Assembly (NCBI RefSeq): GCF_047496725.1
Contig: NC_132979.1
Coordinates: 1,753,501 to 1,817,500 of the forward strand
Source: Anoplolepis gracilipes
Taxonomy: Eukaryota; Arthropoda; Insecta; Hymenoptera; Formicidae
DNA: 64,000 nt
Direction: 5' to 3'
Shown here piece by piece: positions 1 through 11,500 of the stretch. How positions within the stretch are numbered: the first letter of the stretch is position 1; each line of letters begins with the position of its first letter. The notes below the pieces were generated by a model that worked only from the letters and a program-made list of their open reading frames with translations, was not told where the DNA came from and searched no databases. A program made the position numbers and the translations under genes.

Positions 1-133
1 AGTGACACGAGTCGACACAACCAAGCGTTGTTCTATCTTTGTTGTCGAATGACTGTTGGAAAAAGAAAAGATGATGCTAGTACAAACATATATACATCAA
101 CAAAGTGACGTGTGTCATTGCGTAGACGCGTCA

Positions 134-259
134 AATAGTGTGAAAAATTTGTCTAAGTCCTACTATTGAATGGACCAATCAGAAATCTTTGTTCCTTTTG
201 TTCTAATTTGTCAATCAAACGCTGATTACCTGCTTGTAAGAATTTCCGAACACACTATT
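134..259. mobile_element. Small MITE with CCAAT-bearing inverted ends
   Basis: The two ends are inverted copies: AATAGTGTG at 134-142 is mirrored by CACACTATT at 251-259, and the arms continue inward to a GACCAATCAG / TTTGATTGAC pair. The same arms recur at about 15024-15154, which supports a dispersed MITE family. It contains no coding sequence. It lies just upstream of a probable 5' untranslated exon, so it could contribute CCAAT boxes. Confidence 0.5.
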
Positions 260-299
260 AGACACATATATCCCGCGCTTTGGCAGAATTCAAATAACC

Positions 300-507
300 T
301 TCGGTTATAGGTTATGGTACTCTGATTCTTCTGCGACAGAAGCTGGAAGTAGAATATCTGTAATTTTATTGCTGAAATATTTCCAAACATTAAATCAATC
401 ATCGAATATTTTGAAGCATTTAGTATTTAGTATCTTCCCGATCATCGCATTGATACCGATCTAGTTTATACAACACATCTTTTATCAAAAATACAGAATA
501 GAAAGAG
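300..507 (+). promoter_or_regulatory. Probable promoter and 5' non-coding exon of the Harbinger-derived gene
   Basis: The stretch ends in a strong splice donor, AAAGAG|GTAAGC at 507/508. No long reading frame precedes it. The first coding exon of the Myb-like gene is preceded by a plausible acceptor (TTTTATAG at about 1224). A 5' untranslated exon spliced over about 700 bp to the coding exon is therefore the simplest model. The start of transcription cannot be fixed from sequence alone. 508-1223 is AT-rich intron-like DNA with nothing else visible. Confidence 0.35.
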
Positions 508-1245
508 GTAAGCAATGAGAGGTTATGTTACCTTATATTATATTATTTATGCCATATAATTACTAAAATTTTGTAATAAAACCAAGCTCAAAGTAATAAC
601 GATACTACTAAGCGAAAGAAAGAGAAAATAACAGGCATAGTAATTAGCACAATTTTTTAAATTTTACTATAATACAAAATATTCAAAAAGTAAATTATGT
701 ATAAATTTTTGGATTGTTTTTTCTCTATAATCAGTGAAACAAAATGTATTAAAATTAAAATGTTGTGTTACTTATTGTTAATATTATGGACTGTTACTTT
801 ATTGTTAGTACTAGGGAATAAACATACTCAAAACCAAAAAAGTTAAATGAAATGCATGTTATATAACATTTTTTTTAACTTTTAACTTTAATATATTTTG
901 TTTCACTGAAGATAAACCAAAAACAGACCAAAACATTGATACATAATGAACGTACATTTGAATATTTTGTATTAAAATAAAATTTGTGCCTTAATTATTG
1001 CATCTTGGTTCTTATTTACTCTTTCTTTTGCTTATTAAAAATTTATTCTAATATGATGTGAATATAACATTAAGTACATTAAATTTACTGAATACATTTT
1101 ATTAAATTTTTATATATATTATTTGGAATAAAACTATTATAGAATCATAGAAATTATATTAAATAGGAATAATAAACATATTGCGTTTTCTTTTAATAAT
1201 ACTTTGCATTTTTTATATTTTATAGATATTACTTTTACTTCTGAA

Positions 1246-2169
1246 ATGTCTGTATTAAAAAAGAGCCAAGAAGAACCAAGTCCATCTAACGTGATAACTT
1301 TGGATGCTGAAGTTTTTGAGTCAGAACAAGATTCAATTTTTAAATGGTCGCATGAGGCTGTTCTGTTACTCATTGCTGAATATCAGAAGCAAGAGGAAAA
1401 AGTCACATTAGGCAAGACGATATGTTATTTACTGTAATAATGACACAGACAACATAATGTAACACAGTGTATCAGTCTTTTTTTTTTTTTTTTTAAATTT
1501 CAATGGACAAAAAAATGATACACTGTGTCATCTGTGTCATTTACTGGAAAACATGACCTGTATGTATATAATATTCTTGTTATGGCTTTCTCATAGATTT
1601 CATGTTTTTTTATAGGCAAAATGTCGCAAAAGCGAATGTGGGAATCAATCAGTGGAGTTCTTAGTAATCATGGATATGATGTTAATGGCTCACAATGTCA
1701 AAGCAAATTTAATGGGATGAAGAGGACATTCAGGTCTATCAAAGATCATAATTCTAAGTCAGGAAATAATCCCCGATTCTGGCCTTACACTGAAGTCATG
1801 GAATCTTTGTTAGAAGAGAAATCTTTTATAAATACCATTGCTACGACCTCGAATCAAACTCACACAGAGAGTGAAAATAATGACGTGCTCGATAACTGTA
1901 ACTCTTCTGTTAACTTTGGTTCTTCAAATCCACGCAAGAGGAAAATCTATGACATTGCAGAGGCCATTCTGGAAAGCCGAAGGATAGCTGAAGAAAATAA
2001 ACTAAAACGCCATCAGCAGACATTGGAACTGCAGGCTAAAACCCGAAGAGTGGCCGAAGAAAATAAACGAAAACGCCATCAACAGACAATGGATCAACGG
2101 GATAAACTTCTAAATGCTTTAAATAAGCTCATAAATAAATTGCAAGTAATATTCTCTTGCTCAAGTTAA
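1246..2169 (+). CDS. Myb/SANT-like DNA-binding protein of a PIF/Harbinger element
   Basis: Two exons, 1246-1423 and 1616-2169, join in phase to about 243 residues. The domain begins with an F-K-W-S-H-E-A tryptophan block and L-L-I-A-E-Y-Q, crosses the intron, and continues M-W-E-S-I-S..L..H-G-Y-D-V..S-Q-C-Q-S-K-F-N-G-M-K-R-T, the trihelix pattern of Harbinger ORF1 proteins and of the domesticated vertebrate NAIF1. The C-terminal third is a basic coiled-coil segment containing a tandem duplication of about 22 residues (A-E-E-N-K-x-K-R-H-Q-Q-T twice). An alternative end uses the donor at 2146. In Harbinger elements this protein binds the ends and carries the nuclease into the nucleus. Here the neighbour is that nuclease, 200 bp downstream. 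The intron carries a MITE. The start was chosen as the first ATG after a likely acceptor at 1224. Confidence 0.7.
1424..1551. mobile_element. MITE inside the intron of the Myb-like gene
   Basis: Inverted arms around TGACACAGA..ACACAGTGTATCA (left about 1432-1475, right about 1517-1551), separated by a T-rich spacer. The right outer end reads TTTACTGGAAAAC, identical in type to the right end of the element at 33716-33837. The left end starts almost exactly at the splice donor (GTTATT at 1424), so the transposon may have created this intron or its donor. Confidence 0.6.
1975..2106 (+). repeat. Tandem coding duplication of about 66 bp
   Basis: Two adjacent in-frame copies encode A-E-E-N-K-x-K-R-H-Q-Q-T preceded by R-R-I/V. 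They lie in the basic coiled-coil tail of the Myb-like protein and differ at a few positions, so the duplication is not brand new. Confidence 0.7.
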
Positions 2170-2368
2170 TAATTGTTAATTTTTATTTTTTAACTGATTC
2201 TTTTAAATTTTCTGTAGTACATTTGATTTTCTTTTTAGGCCTGAGTTCAAAAAGTTCGCTGTCGCACGAGACATCAACGTTAATGAAGTTATTCGAGGAG
2301 TTATTGCAGCGCTCACGGTTGCAAGCTCTTCGAATGATTTTTGTTATGTGAGCACGAACATAGAGGAT

Positions 2369-3955
2369 ATGGATAAAAATAATCAAATTAAGACTGGATT
2401 GCAACGAATTGCAATTTTACATGGAATTATAACAATTTTGACGGAGCTTATTGATTTAAATTCATCAGAAAGTGAAGAAGATGATTTTGATGACCTTATT
2501 GATTTAACTTCATCTTCAGAAAGTGAAGAAGATGAACGGAAACATATTATGTATGCGATAGAAAGAAGAAAAACGTTGAGATTGAAACATTATATGGAGA
2601 ACATTGTGCCTGTTTATAATGATCAACTATTCGAGTCACATTTTAGGTAATCTGAAAGTTATGAATTGTATAGTTATATATTTTCTATTACATAAATAAC
2701 ATGCATTTAACTTTAACTGTTCTTGTATATGCACTTGTCTATTTATTTAATAAAAGGTTGATTTATCTTATGTTTCTATTTTATACTGCAGAATATCTAA
2801 AAGTACATTTGAGTATATACTTACCATTATTGCTCCGAAATTGAGAAGAACACATGCGGGGCAACCAATGATTTCTCCTGAGATGCAATTTCTTATTGCA
2901 ACATGGCGTATGACAACTCCCGATTCCTATAGGTGAGTGTTGCTTGTGAAATTAATATTTTAAGGGTATCACAACTGTAATAAAAAGTTCTTGCTTATAA
3001 TCGTCTTTTTTTTTTTTTTTTAGTTCCATATGTGAGAAGTTTAATGTTAGTCGAGCTACTGCTCTTAGTGCCACACGAAGAGTAATAACGGCTCTGTATG
3101 ACTTGGCACCAACCATCATCAAATGGCCATCAGATGACAATGTGAATGAAGTTTGGACTGGATTTAAAACTATCAGTGGTTTCCCAAAAGTTATTGGCAC
3201 TATAGGCAATATTCATATAAACATTCCAGCTCCTCGTGTTCAACCAGAATCTTATATGAATCGTAAAGGACACTATTCTGTCCAACTGCAGGTATGTCAT
3301 GTCTGAATTTATACAAGTAAGTACAATAAAAGCTCATTGTGTACTTAAACTAACAATTTAAAGTAAGTTTTATCTGTACTAATATAGTGTGCATTAATGT
3401 AAGTTTTTTTCTCATTTTCAGGCAGTATGTAACCATGAAGCATACTTCACTGATTGCTTTGCAGGATATCCAGGATCTATGAATGATCAGCAGGTATTCC
3501 AATCATCAGAATTGCAACAGTGGTTAGGGGATTCTGAGAAATTTCCTGATAACTGTTACATTCTCGGAAATTCATATGAACTAAACCAAAATATCATTGT
3601 TCCCTATTATGACAATGAACATCTCACTTCTAAACAGAAAAATTTCAATTTTTGTCACGCTTCTGCCAGAGTAGCAATTAAAAAAGCTTTTGGACTCTTG
3701 AAAACAAGATTTTATAGTATAAAGAATGTTCTCGCAATGGATAGATGTGATTTAATCCCTACGTTTATAATTGCATGTTGTGTGATACATAATATTTGCC
3801 TATCAAGAGGAGATAACATCGACATTGAGGAAATTAACGAGACAGAAGACAATAATTCTGTTCATCAAGATTTTGAACTATTTGAACAAGCAGCTATTGT
3901 TAAAAGAGATTTGATTTGTGAAAAACTTCTTATGCAAAATATTTATTGTACATAG
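2369..3955 (+). CDS. HARBI1-like DDE nuclease with all three catalytic acids replaced
   Basis: Exons 2369-2646, 2792-2932, 3024-3291 and 3422-3955 join in phase to 406 residues. An acidic Ser/Glu-rich N-terminus (two S-E-S-E-E-D blocks) is followed by a helix-turn-helix (I-C-E-K-F-N-V-S-R-A-T-A) and the DDE_4 fold: G-F-P-K-V-I-G-T-I-G-N-I-H-I, then Y-M-N-R-K-G-H-Y-S-V-Q-L-Q, Y-P-G-S-M-N-D, A-F-G-L-L-K-T-R-F and A-C-C-V-I-H-N-I. Against the family pattern, the first Asp (V-I-G-x-I-D-G-T-H) is Gly201, the second (V-C-D-H) is Asn233 and the Glu (V-I-E-R-A-F-G) is Lys316. Yet all exons are open and splice borders intact. This fits a domesticated, non-cleaving HARBI1 relative or an element decaying without stops. 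The start ATG is the first in frame; open frame continues upstream to an acceptor at 2238, so the N-terminus is uncertain. Confidence 0.75.
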
Positions 3956-4768
3956 ATTTATGATAAATGCATTTTAATCGAATAAGATAATTAATAAAAT
4001 TAATATAATTAACAAGATAAGATAATTAATAATTAATATAATTTACAAGATAATTGATAAAATTAATATATTTTGCTTGTATCATTCTACAACATATTAT
4101 TTTTAATTACTTTAATAAATTTTTATAAATAAAGAAATTATGTTTATGATTTATTAGAAATTATATTTATGTTTTTGAATAATGTTTATAATTTTAGCAG
4201 ATAGATCAATTTGTCTTATCATTATTTATTATAATATCTACAGAAAGTCATATATCATAAATCCTAAAGTGGAATAAATTTTACAGATATACATGCGCGT
4301 TAATTAATTCGAATCTTATCTAGATGAAGCTAGCCGAACAATAATTATTAAATTTGATTTACTTTTAATTTTTCTAAGCATATTTTGTTTATAAATTGTT
4401 TGTGAATAATTGAGAATCTATTTTTAATTTTTTTATACAATTTTATTTTGTTTTTGTACTATTTTTTATTTTAACTAAATTATATATTTCATTATTATTT
4501 TATATTGTAAACGTTAAAAATAGATTCAGAATTAATCACAAACGAAATACACTCTGAAAAATTAAGGCGTCTTTTTATACTGACAGTCGACGTTGCGTCA
4601 AAATAAGTCACGTGATCAAAATGACGAATAGACATCTTTAAAAAATCACTAGAAACCTGCGCAAAAGAACTATGCTCTTATTGGTCGACAGGCTAGTGAA
4701 TTTATTCATTTTTGTAATTCTCATCCTGGCTTGATGATCACGTATGCGCACTTCAGTTCCGGTTTCTT
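3956..4768. other. Intergenic spacer upstream of RpL7
   Basis: Very AT-rich with short degenerate AATTAATATAATT-type repetition at about 3975-4070, compatible with the 3' flank of the Harbinger-derived unit. Near the right side are a CACGTG E-box (4611-4616) and an ATTGG (4680s), likely part of the RpL7 promoter. No gene seen. Confidence 0.4.
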
Positions 4769-4776
4769 TGACGTCA
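4763..4776 (+). promoter_or_regulatory. RpL7 core promoter candidates (TCT-like initiator, CRE palindrome)
   Basis: TTTCTTTG at 4763-4770 resembles the polypyrimidine TCT initiator that insect ribosomal-protein genes use in place of a TATA box. It overlaps a perfect TGACGTCA palindrome at 4769-4776. Both lie about 45 bp upstream of the RpL7 ATG. The assignment is by motif and position only. Confidence 0.35.
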
Positions 4777-4815
4777 AGTAAATAGAGGTTAAAGATTCCT
4801 TTACCGCGTGGAAAG

Positions 4816-6874
4816 ATGGCTGACGCGTAAGTAACCTTGGTAGCTCGTAAAATCTAACTGCATCAGCCGATAGTATGATTTTATAATTTCACAGATATTA
4901 TATTAACAATTTATTATTATGCATGTATATTAATAGATGTATATTTTTACATTAAAAAAGCAAACTGAAGATTGTTCACTTGAAATTTGCAGATGCATTA
5001 TCGTCCACAATACGAAGCATGTTATATTATTATTATAAGCGAAGACGCATTTGGTTTTGCATTAATCATGAATTAACGTTATTTTTTGTGTTATTTATTA
5101 TATTTGTACAATAAACGAAAGTAAGAAAAAATTTACATTAAGTCTTTAAAGGCTCTCTTTTTACTCCATAATATTACTCATTTTAGTAAGAATTAATTTA
5201 ATTTATTAAACATTCGTCTGTTTAGATAAATAGCAAAAATACCTTAAATAAATGATCATTTTTTCATGCAGAAAAAAGGAAGCTGATGTTCCAACCAAGA
5301 AACTGCCGGCAGTGCCGGAATCTGTGTTGAAGAGAAGGAAACGCCGTGAGGCAGTTAAAGCTGCACGTTTACAAATATCAATCAAGGTAATGATTACATG
5401 TCAGCAAATTTTATTTATTATAACTATCTTCTGAATTTTTCATATTTGTATATTTAGAAAAATTACTTATATAAAAGGCATGCTTTTATTTTGTATTACT
5501 TTGCTTGTTTTATAGCAACGTGCAGATCGCTACAAGAAAAGGAAACAAATATTTAAAAGAGCTGAAAAATATGTAAAGGAATACAGGAGAAAGGAGAGAG
5601 ATGAAATCAGATTGATTCGACAAGCAAAAAATCGTGGAAATTATTATATTCCTGGCGAAGCGCGTCTAGCATTTGTTATCCGTATTCGAGGGTAAGTATC
5701 GATCATCGCTAACATTATAAAAACACATCTTTTCAAGATTCTTTAAATTTTCTTTATTTAATAATTAAAATATAATTGTAATTCTTCTAGTGTTAACCAA
5801 GTTGCTCCAAAAGTACGAAAGGTATTACAACTGTTTCGTCTAAAACAAATCAACAATGGCGTCTTTGTTAAATTGAACAAAGCAACCATTAATATGTTAC
5901 GTATTGTCGAGCCTTATATTACATGGGGATATCCTAATTTAAAATCAGTTCGTGAGTTGATCTACAAACGCGGGTTTGCCAAGATAAATAGACAACGTAT
6001 ACCAATAACTAGCAATTCCATCATTGAGAAGAAGCTTGGTTAGTAAATTATTTTTTTTACATAATATACTATACATAAATAGACGATAAATATCGTTAAA
6101 ATACTAAAACAGCATGTATGCTATTATACTTTAAGTAATTTTTTGACAAATCCATGGGAGTTTTGAGAATATAAACATTCTCCCTTCCAGTTTGTCAAAA
6201 ATTAATGAAGCAATTTTTGGAAAAACTTGATCATAGTTTTTATGGTCAGGATTGACAAAAATTTGTTATAATTTTTTTTTTTTTTTTTTTTGTAACTTGT
6301 GTTATCACACATTGTAATTATAAAAATTCATTTCTGCTTTTTTGTTTTTACTTAGGTCGGTCCCATATCATTTGTACTGAAGATTTGATTCATGAGATAT
6401 TCACCGTTGGCCCGAAATTTAAATATGCCAGCAATTTTCTGTGGCCCTTTAAGGTATGTATTCTTCAAAATATACACGATTTATCAAGTACATATATCTT
6501 GCATTACGACATAGGCATGATTATAGAATAATTTATTCTATTAATCTCCTATTATGTCGAAAAGTAATAAGAGTTTTTCTTATCGATGAATGATATTTCA
6601 ATATCGCAATCTAAGATGAGCTCAAACATTTTTATTAATTGATATAAGGCATATTATATTGCATATCTAAAATGCTTTTATTAATTTATAATATATATAT
6701 ATATATATAATTTATTTGTTTATTTTATTCATTTTTAATAAAATTCCTTAATATTATTTCTAGCTCAATACACCAAATGGTGGATGGCGCAAGAAGACCA
6801 ACCATTACGTAGAAGGTGGTGACTTCGGAAACCGAGAAGATAAAATTAATGAACTTCTCAGAAGAATGGTATAA
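4816..6874 (+). CDS. RpL7: 60S ribosomal protein L7 (uL30)
   Basis: Six exons: 4816-4826, 5272-5386, 5516-5691, 5791-6038, 6356-6453 and 6764-6874. They give 252 residues, the usual length. The first exon holds only the ATG and three codons, a typical ribosomal-protein layout. A basic N-terminal extension (L-P-A-V-P-E-S-V-L-K-R-R-K-R-R-E) leads into the L7 core with G-V-N-Q-V-A-P-K-V-R-K-V-L-Q-L-F-R-L-K-Q, the uL30 fold, and P-Y-I-T-W-G-Y-P-N-L-K-S-V-R-E-L-I-Y-K-R-G. It is a component of the large cytoplasmic ribosomal subunit and contacts 5S/28S rRNA. The open frame is intact and strongly conserved. Intron 4 carries a hairpin-forming segment and intron 5 a short TA run. Confidence 0.97.
6140..6201 (+). 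other. Hairpin in RpL7 intron 4
   Basis: TTTTGACAAA (6141-6150) is perfectly complementary to TTTGTCAAAA (6191-6200). Inside, GGGAG (6156-6160) pairs with CTCCC (6180-6184). The result is a bulged stem-loop of about 62 nt. Ribosomal-protein introns often host small RNAs, but no clear snoRNA C or D boxes were seen, so this remains a structure without assigned function. Confidence 0.35.
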
Positions 6875-7455
6875 ATTTATAAAGATCTTCATAAATAAAG
6901 TTCTAATTGAATTTACATTTCTTATGTTCTGCCCTAATTAATAATAATATGTGTCTATTATGAACTATATACAAATATGTGCTTTTTAATCAATAGAAAT
7001 CAAATAAGTTCTGTATACATACATATAGAGATGCAAATTAAAAAGAAATTGCAAAATATCTATCAGAAAATCATGCAATATATTAAATATTTATAAATGT
7101 CAAATTATTCCACCATTCATTTTATTGATGTTTATATATATATCTATGCTTCATATCTACATAATATATCAATTTGTTTATATGTAATGGATAAAGTTTA
7201 ATATTTTATGTGCAGTGGAAATTATAATTTATGCAATTTTAGAGAAAACATATAGTTTATTAATTTGCATTGCATCAAATATGTCTTGTATCCACGTTTT
7301 TTTGTATAAAATAATGGTTTCATTCAGCTGACTCGATAATTAGGCAACCTTATTAAATTTTCCGGTAATACTCGACGTTGATTTGTTGGTTCTAAAAGTA
7401 AGAACCAATCACATTCGCTACCAAACGGTTGAGTTCACCGAATGAAAATGCATTC

Positions 7456-7545
7456 CGTTTGACACTACAAAAGTTTCGAATCGTTTTATTGAACGAAAGC
7501 AGAGAAAGGAAGAACTCTTTGCTTTGATTGGTCAATCAAATGTTT
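7456..7545. repeat. CCAAT-palindrome repeat related to the small MITEs
   Basis: Contains a TTTGATTG-GT-CAATCAAA palindrome (7523-7540) and an arm beginning TTCCGTTTGACACTACAAAA (from 7456) that matches the reverse complement of the right end of the element at 29034-29160. Only one arm is convincing, so this may be a truncated copy. Confidence 0.35.
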
Positions 7546-8241
7546 GAAACATTCACATTAAAACCATGTGGTAGCCAATCATAGTCTGGCTTTTTAAGAA
7601 AATACGCATTGCTTGTGTTTGTGCATAGTGCATATATAGCCAATGCATAGGTCTGTCATGTGGTTCCGAGTGTAAAATATTTTTATTATAATCAATTATA
7701 ATGTAATGAACAAAATATATACATATGTGTGTGTTTAAAAGTAAATAATATAAAATAATATAAAAATTAATATTAATTAAAGTAAATCAAAGTAGAGATA
7801 ACATATAATCACCTACGACACATCTAACCTATTCACATTTTATCGAAAAAGAATCACAAAATCATATTATTTAACAATAATTATCAAATTGTAGGAATTA
7901 AAAAATTTTTTTATAAAATTGCGAATATAAACTATCCTCGAAAATACTGATATATCCATATGATTGAAGAGATTGAGCACTATGTTCTTTTGGAGTTGTA
8001 AATAAGAAGTCTAACTCATGATTCCAATATTACATGTTCCATGTTCAAATCCACGAAATTCTTTTTTTTCTCCTGATATTCTTTTATATTTTTTGCACGT
8101 TATCAGAATACTATAATACTATAAAATAATCTGAAAATATATTAAACTAAAAAATATAATTAATTGTATTGTATGGATAAAATATTAAATTTATTTCTTT
8201 TTTAATTAAGTTTAACATACTAATAGAAGTTAAATTTTTAT

Positions 8242-8315
8242 AAGTAACAATTAGTTTAATTTTTTTATATTCTGTAAAAAAGTAACAATTAGTTTAATTT
8301 TTTTATATTCTGTAA
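8242..8315. repeat. Two-copy tandem repeat, unit about 39 bp
   Basis: AGTAACAATTAGTTTAATTT begins at 8242 and again at 8281, and each copy continues identically through TTTTTATATTCTGTAA. A recent slippage-type duplication in non-coding DNA. Confidence 0.8.
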
Positions 8316-8550
8316 TTTTTTGTAAATATAAAGAAAAAACTTATATTTGATATGTTGCATAAAAGTCAATGTTCACTATGCATAAATCAAATGATACATC
8401 TAAGAATAATATAAAAATATATATTAAGGCAGTTAATAATGATATTTTTATTACTTTTTAAAGTTCTTTTTTTTACTTACAGAAAACTGATATCAAAACA
8501 AATTTATTTTACAAAGATGATAATGAAATAATAATGAATATAATGGTATA

Positions 8551-11500
8551 ATGAAATCGAAAGAAGAATGTACAGTATATGAAGAAGATGAGCTTATAAG
8601 TAGACAACAAATTTTGTCTCAAACATCCCATGATGAGACAAGTATGCAAAAATCAAGAAGAAAGTCAGAAGCAATGAAGAAAAATATTGATTTACAAAGT
8701 ATATCTAATGCAGCACATCAAGATAATTGTAAAACAAATGAAATGATTGTGAAGAATGATGAACAAAATCAGTCATCTGTACCTGTAGTACCAAATGTCA
8801 AAAGAAAAAGGGGTAGACCTAGAAAAATAGAAAATAATTCCATAGATCAAAATACACCAAAGACATCAAAAAATGATGATGTGCAAAATAATTTCGATAG
8901 CATTATAGAAGCCTCACATACGATATGTGGTAGAAGACGCACTAGTAAAAGGATTGCAAATATAAGCTATTTAAGCGATGAAAGCGATACCACAAATGTG
9001 GAAGATGAATCTTTTGTCAAAAAGCGTGGGCGTCCAGTTAGTAGAGGAAGGAGACGAGGTCGAGGACGTGGCTGCGGTAAGGGAATTGCTAATATATTCT
9101 AACATATTGTATATTCATCCTATACTATCATGCTGGCTCTTATTTGCTCTTCTTTATTTATTTGAATGTCATGATTTGAATAATAATGATTCTTTAGATT
9201 CGGAATACATCCCTAAAACGACAAGAAAAGATGTTTCTCAATTAGAAACACTGGAACATAACGATTTAGACTTAGATGAAATGAATACAACAGCAGATAG
9301 TGTTACAAATATTGAAAATGGTACAACAAATACAGATTCCCCAAATATTGCAAAAATTGTAAGTTGTAATATATTTTAGAAATATTAGCATTACTGATTA
9401 TATAACATATATAATTCAATTTAAATTTTCACTTACAGGTACAATTAGTAACTTGTGCTAAATGTAATCAACAAATACCAAAAAGACAATGGACTTCACA
9501 TAACTTGCATCGACATAATAACATGGCTTGGCAAAAACATGAGGAACCATTGGTAATAATATTTTTAATTGTATTATAAAACATTTTACATCACTAATAA
9601 AAAGTTATATTAATTTTAAAACCGAGTTTGTCTACAGGACTTTGAAAATGATATTAAATTATTAAAACAAGTATTAACTCGTGCTCTTAAGCAAAAAAAG
9701 AAATATTTAACTTGTGAAAAATGTGAAGATACAAAACGGAGTGTCAATGGTTTTATATCACATATGCAGTTTTGTGGAAAATCTGAAGAAGTGAGTATAA
9801 AAGTATAGAAGTATATGTTTTATGTATATATATATACACATACATAATATACTTTATATTTACTTATTTTTTTGTTACAGGAAAAACAAGCCTTAATGAT
9901 GACATGCCCCATTTGTAAAGCTGTTATGATGCCTTCTTCCATGGAAATGCATGAACGTTATCATAGACAATTAGAAGAAAATAAAGATAAAGAAACATCA
10001 GTTATACTAATAGAACGAACAAAACGGAAAGCAGCACAGAAGTAGATAAAAATAAAACTTTAATAAAACTGTCTTATTAATTATAATTTTGTAATATATA
10101 TAATACAATTCTTTTTGTAATTACAGAGCAACAAAGGTATTTGAGTCTATGAAAGAACAAGATGGGATGAAAATAAAACTTGATTCTTCTATGATTGTAC
10201 GTTAAAATTTCATTCATTATGTTTATAAACTTATATAAGTATATGTAATGTAGGCATAAATGATAAATTCTTGGGCTAATTTAAGGCAGATCAATTTTAT
10301 GATATATATAATTAAAAAGTTCATAAAAATAAATAAGAAAATAACAAGGATTCTGACCAATCAGATTTCACAGAAAAAATAGATGAAAAAATCATGTTAT
10401 GTTTAGTTAATTTAAATAGATTAATAGAATCTTAACTTATGAGATTTATAATTATAAAAATATATAAAACACATAAAATTGAAAAAAATATATGTCAGTG
10501 ATAATCTTTTTCTATGTAAAAGAAAATTGAAACCTTATATCAGTCAAAGAAAAAATTAAATAATATTAGTGAAAATAGGACTATATGTATATATTTGTTT
10601 TAGAAAAATGTAATACAAATGCCAGAACTTAGAAAAAAGATACCAGCCGTTTGGAAAGGTATATGGAAGAATGAAATAGCTTCACAAGGTACCACATCTT
10701 GTAAACAATTAGGCTGTACTTATACATGCTCCTCTTATGAAAGCATTTGTGAACATTATTCTCAATGTAACTTCATTCCACAAGAGGTATGCTGTATTTA
10801 CAATTTTTGCGATATTTCAAAATTTTTAAGCATATAAATAAAATATATTTTTCTTTTCTAGAATTTTATATGTAAAATTTGCAAGTTTTCTGCAGATTCT
10901 AAAGACAAAATCATAGCTCATGTAACAGAAGCTCATTCAGGCAGCGAGGATTTAGATAAACATTCTGATTTCGAAAAAGACAAAGAAGATGAGGATTCAT
11001 CAGAAGAAGATATAATAGAATTAAATGTAAAACAAAAGCATTCGAAACAAACACAGATAAGCTCCGATGGCACAAGTAAGTTAAACGAACCATATTATTT
11101 CAATGATTTTAACTGATGTATTAGTGCACCACAAAAATGATCTTACACTAGTACATTCAATTTATTGTAAGATTATTCTTTTATTAATCTTGTTATCGGT
11201 TTACTATAAAATTATATTATAAAATATAATAGAAGATTAATTTCATATCGAATTGGATTAAACTAGTTTATAGAGAATGTAAATTAATATTAATAAAAAT
11301 ATTTTTAATAATATATTATTTACGAAATTTTAGGAATATATAATAAAATGGGTTTCTTAGATAAAGAAATATCGCAAAAGCCACAATCAACTGAAATCTA
11401 CAAGCCAACTTTGAATTGGACGTTGGAATTGTAAGTACTCTCTCTTGCATAACTAGATTATTATACATCAAACATGTTATTAAAAATTTAAGTTTGGTTT

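Larger units (their letters stand above)
6875..8550. other. Intergenic region between RpL7 and the TFIIIC gene
   Basis: Holds the RpL7 3' UTR (AATAAA at about 6893), a CCAAT-palindrome segment at 7456-7545 related to the small MITEs elsewhere in the window, and low-complexity AT DNA with a 39-bp tandem duplication at 8242-8315. A probable acceptor (TTACTTACAG at about 8482) shortly before the next ATG suggests an upstream non-coding exon for the TFIIIC gene. No other gene seen. Confidence 0.4.

Noticed and set aside
2239..2368. Fusion of the Myb-like and nuclease frames into a single protein
   Set aside because: The donor at 2146 leaves phase 0 and the acceptor at 2238 needs phase 2 for the nuclease frame; the join gives an immediate stop, so two separate proteins are the better model.
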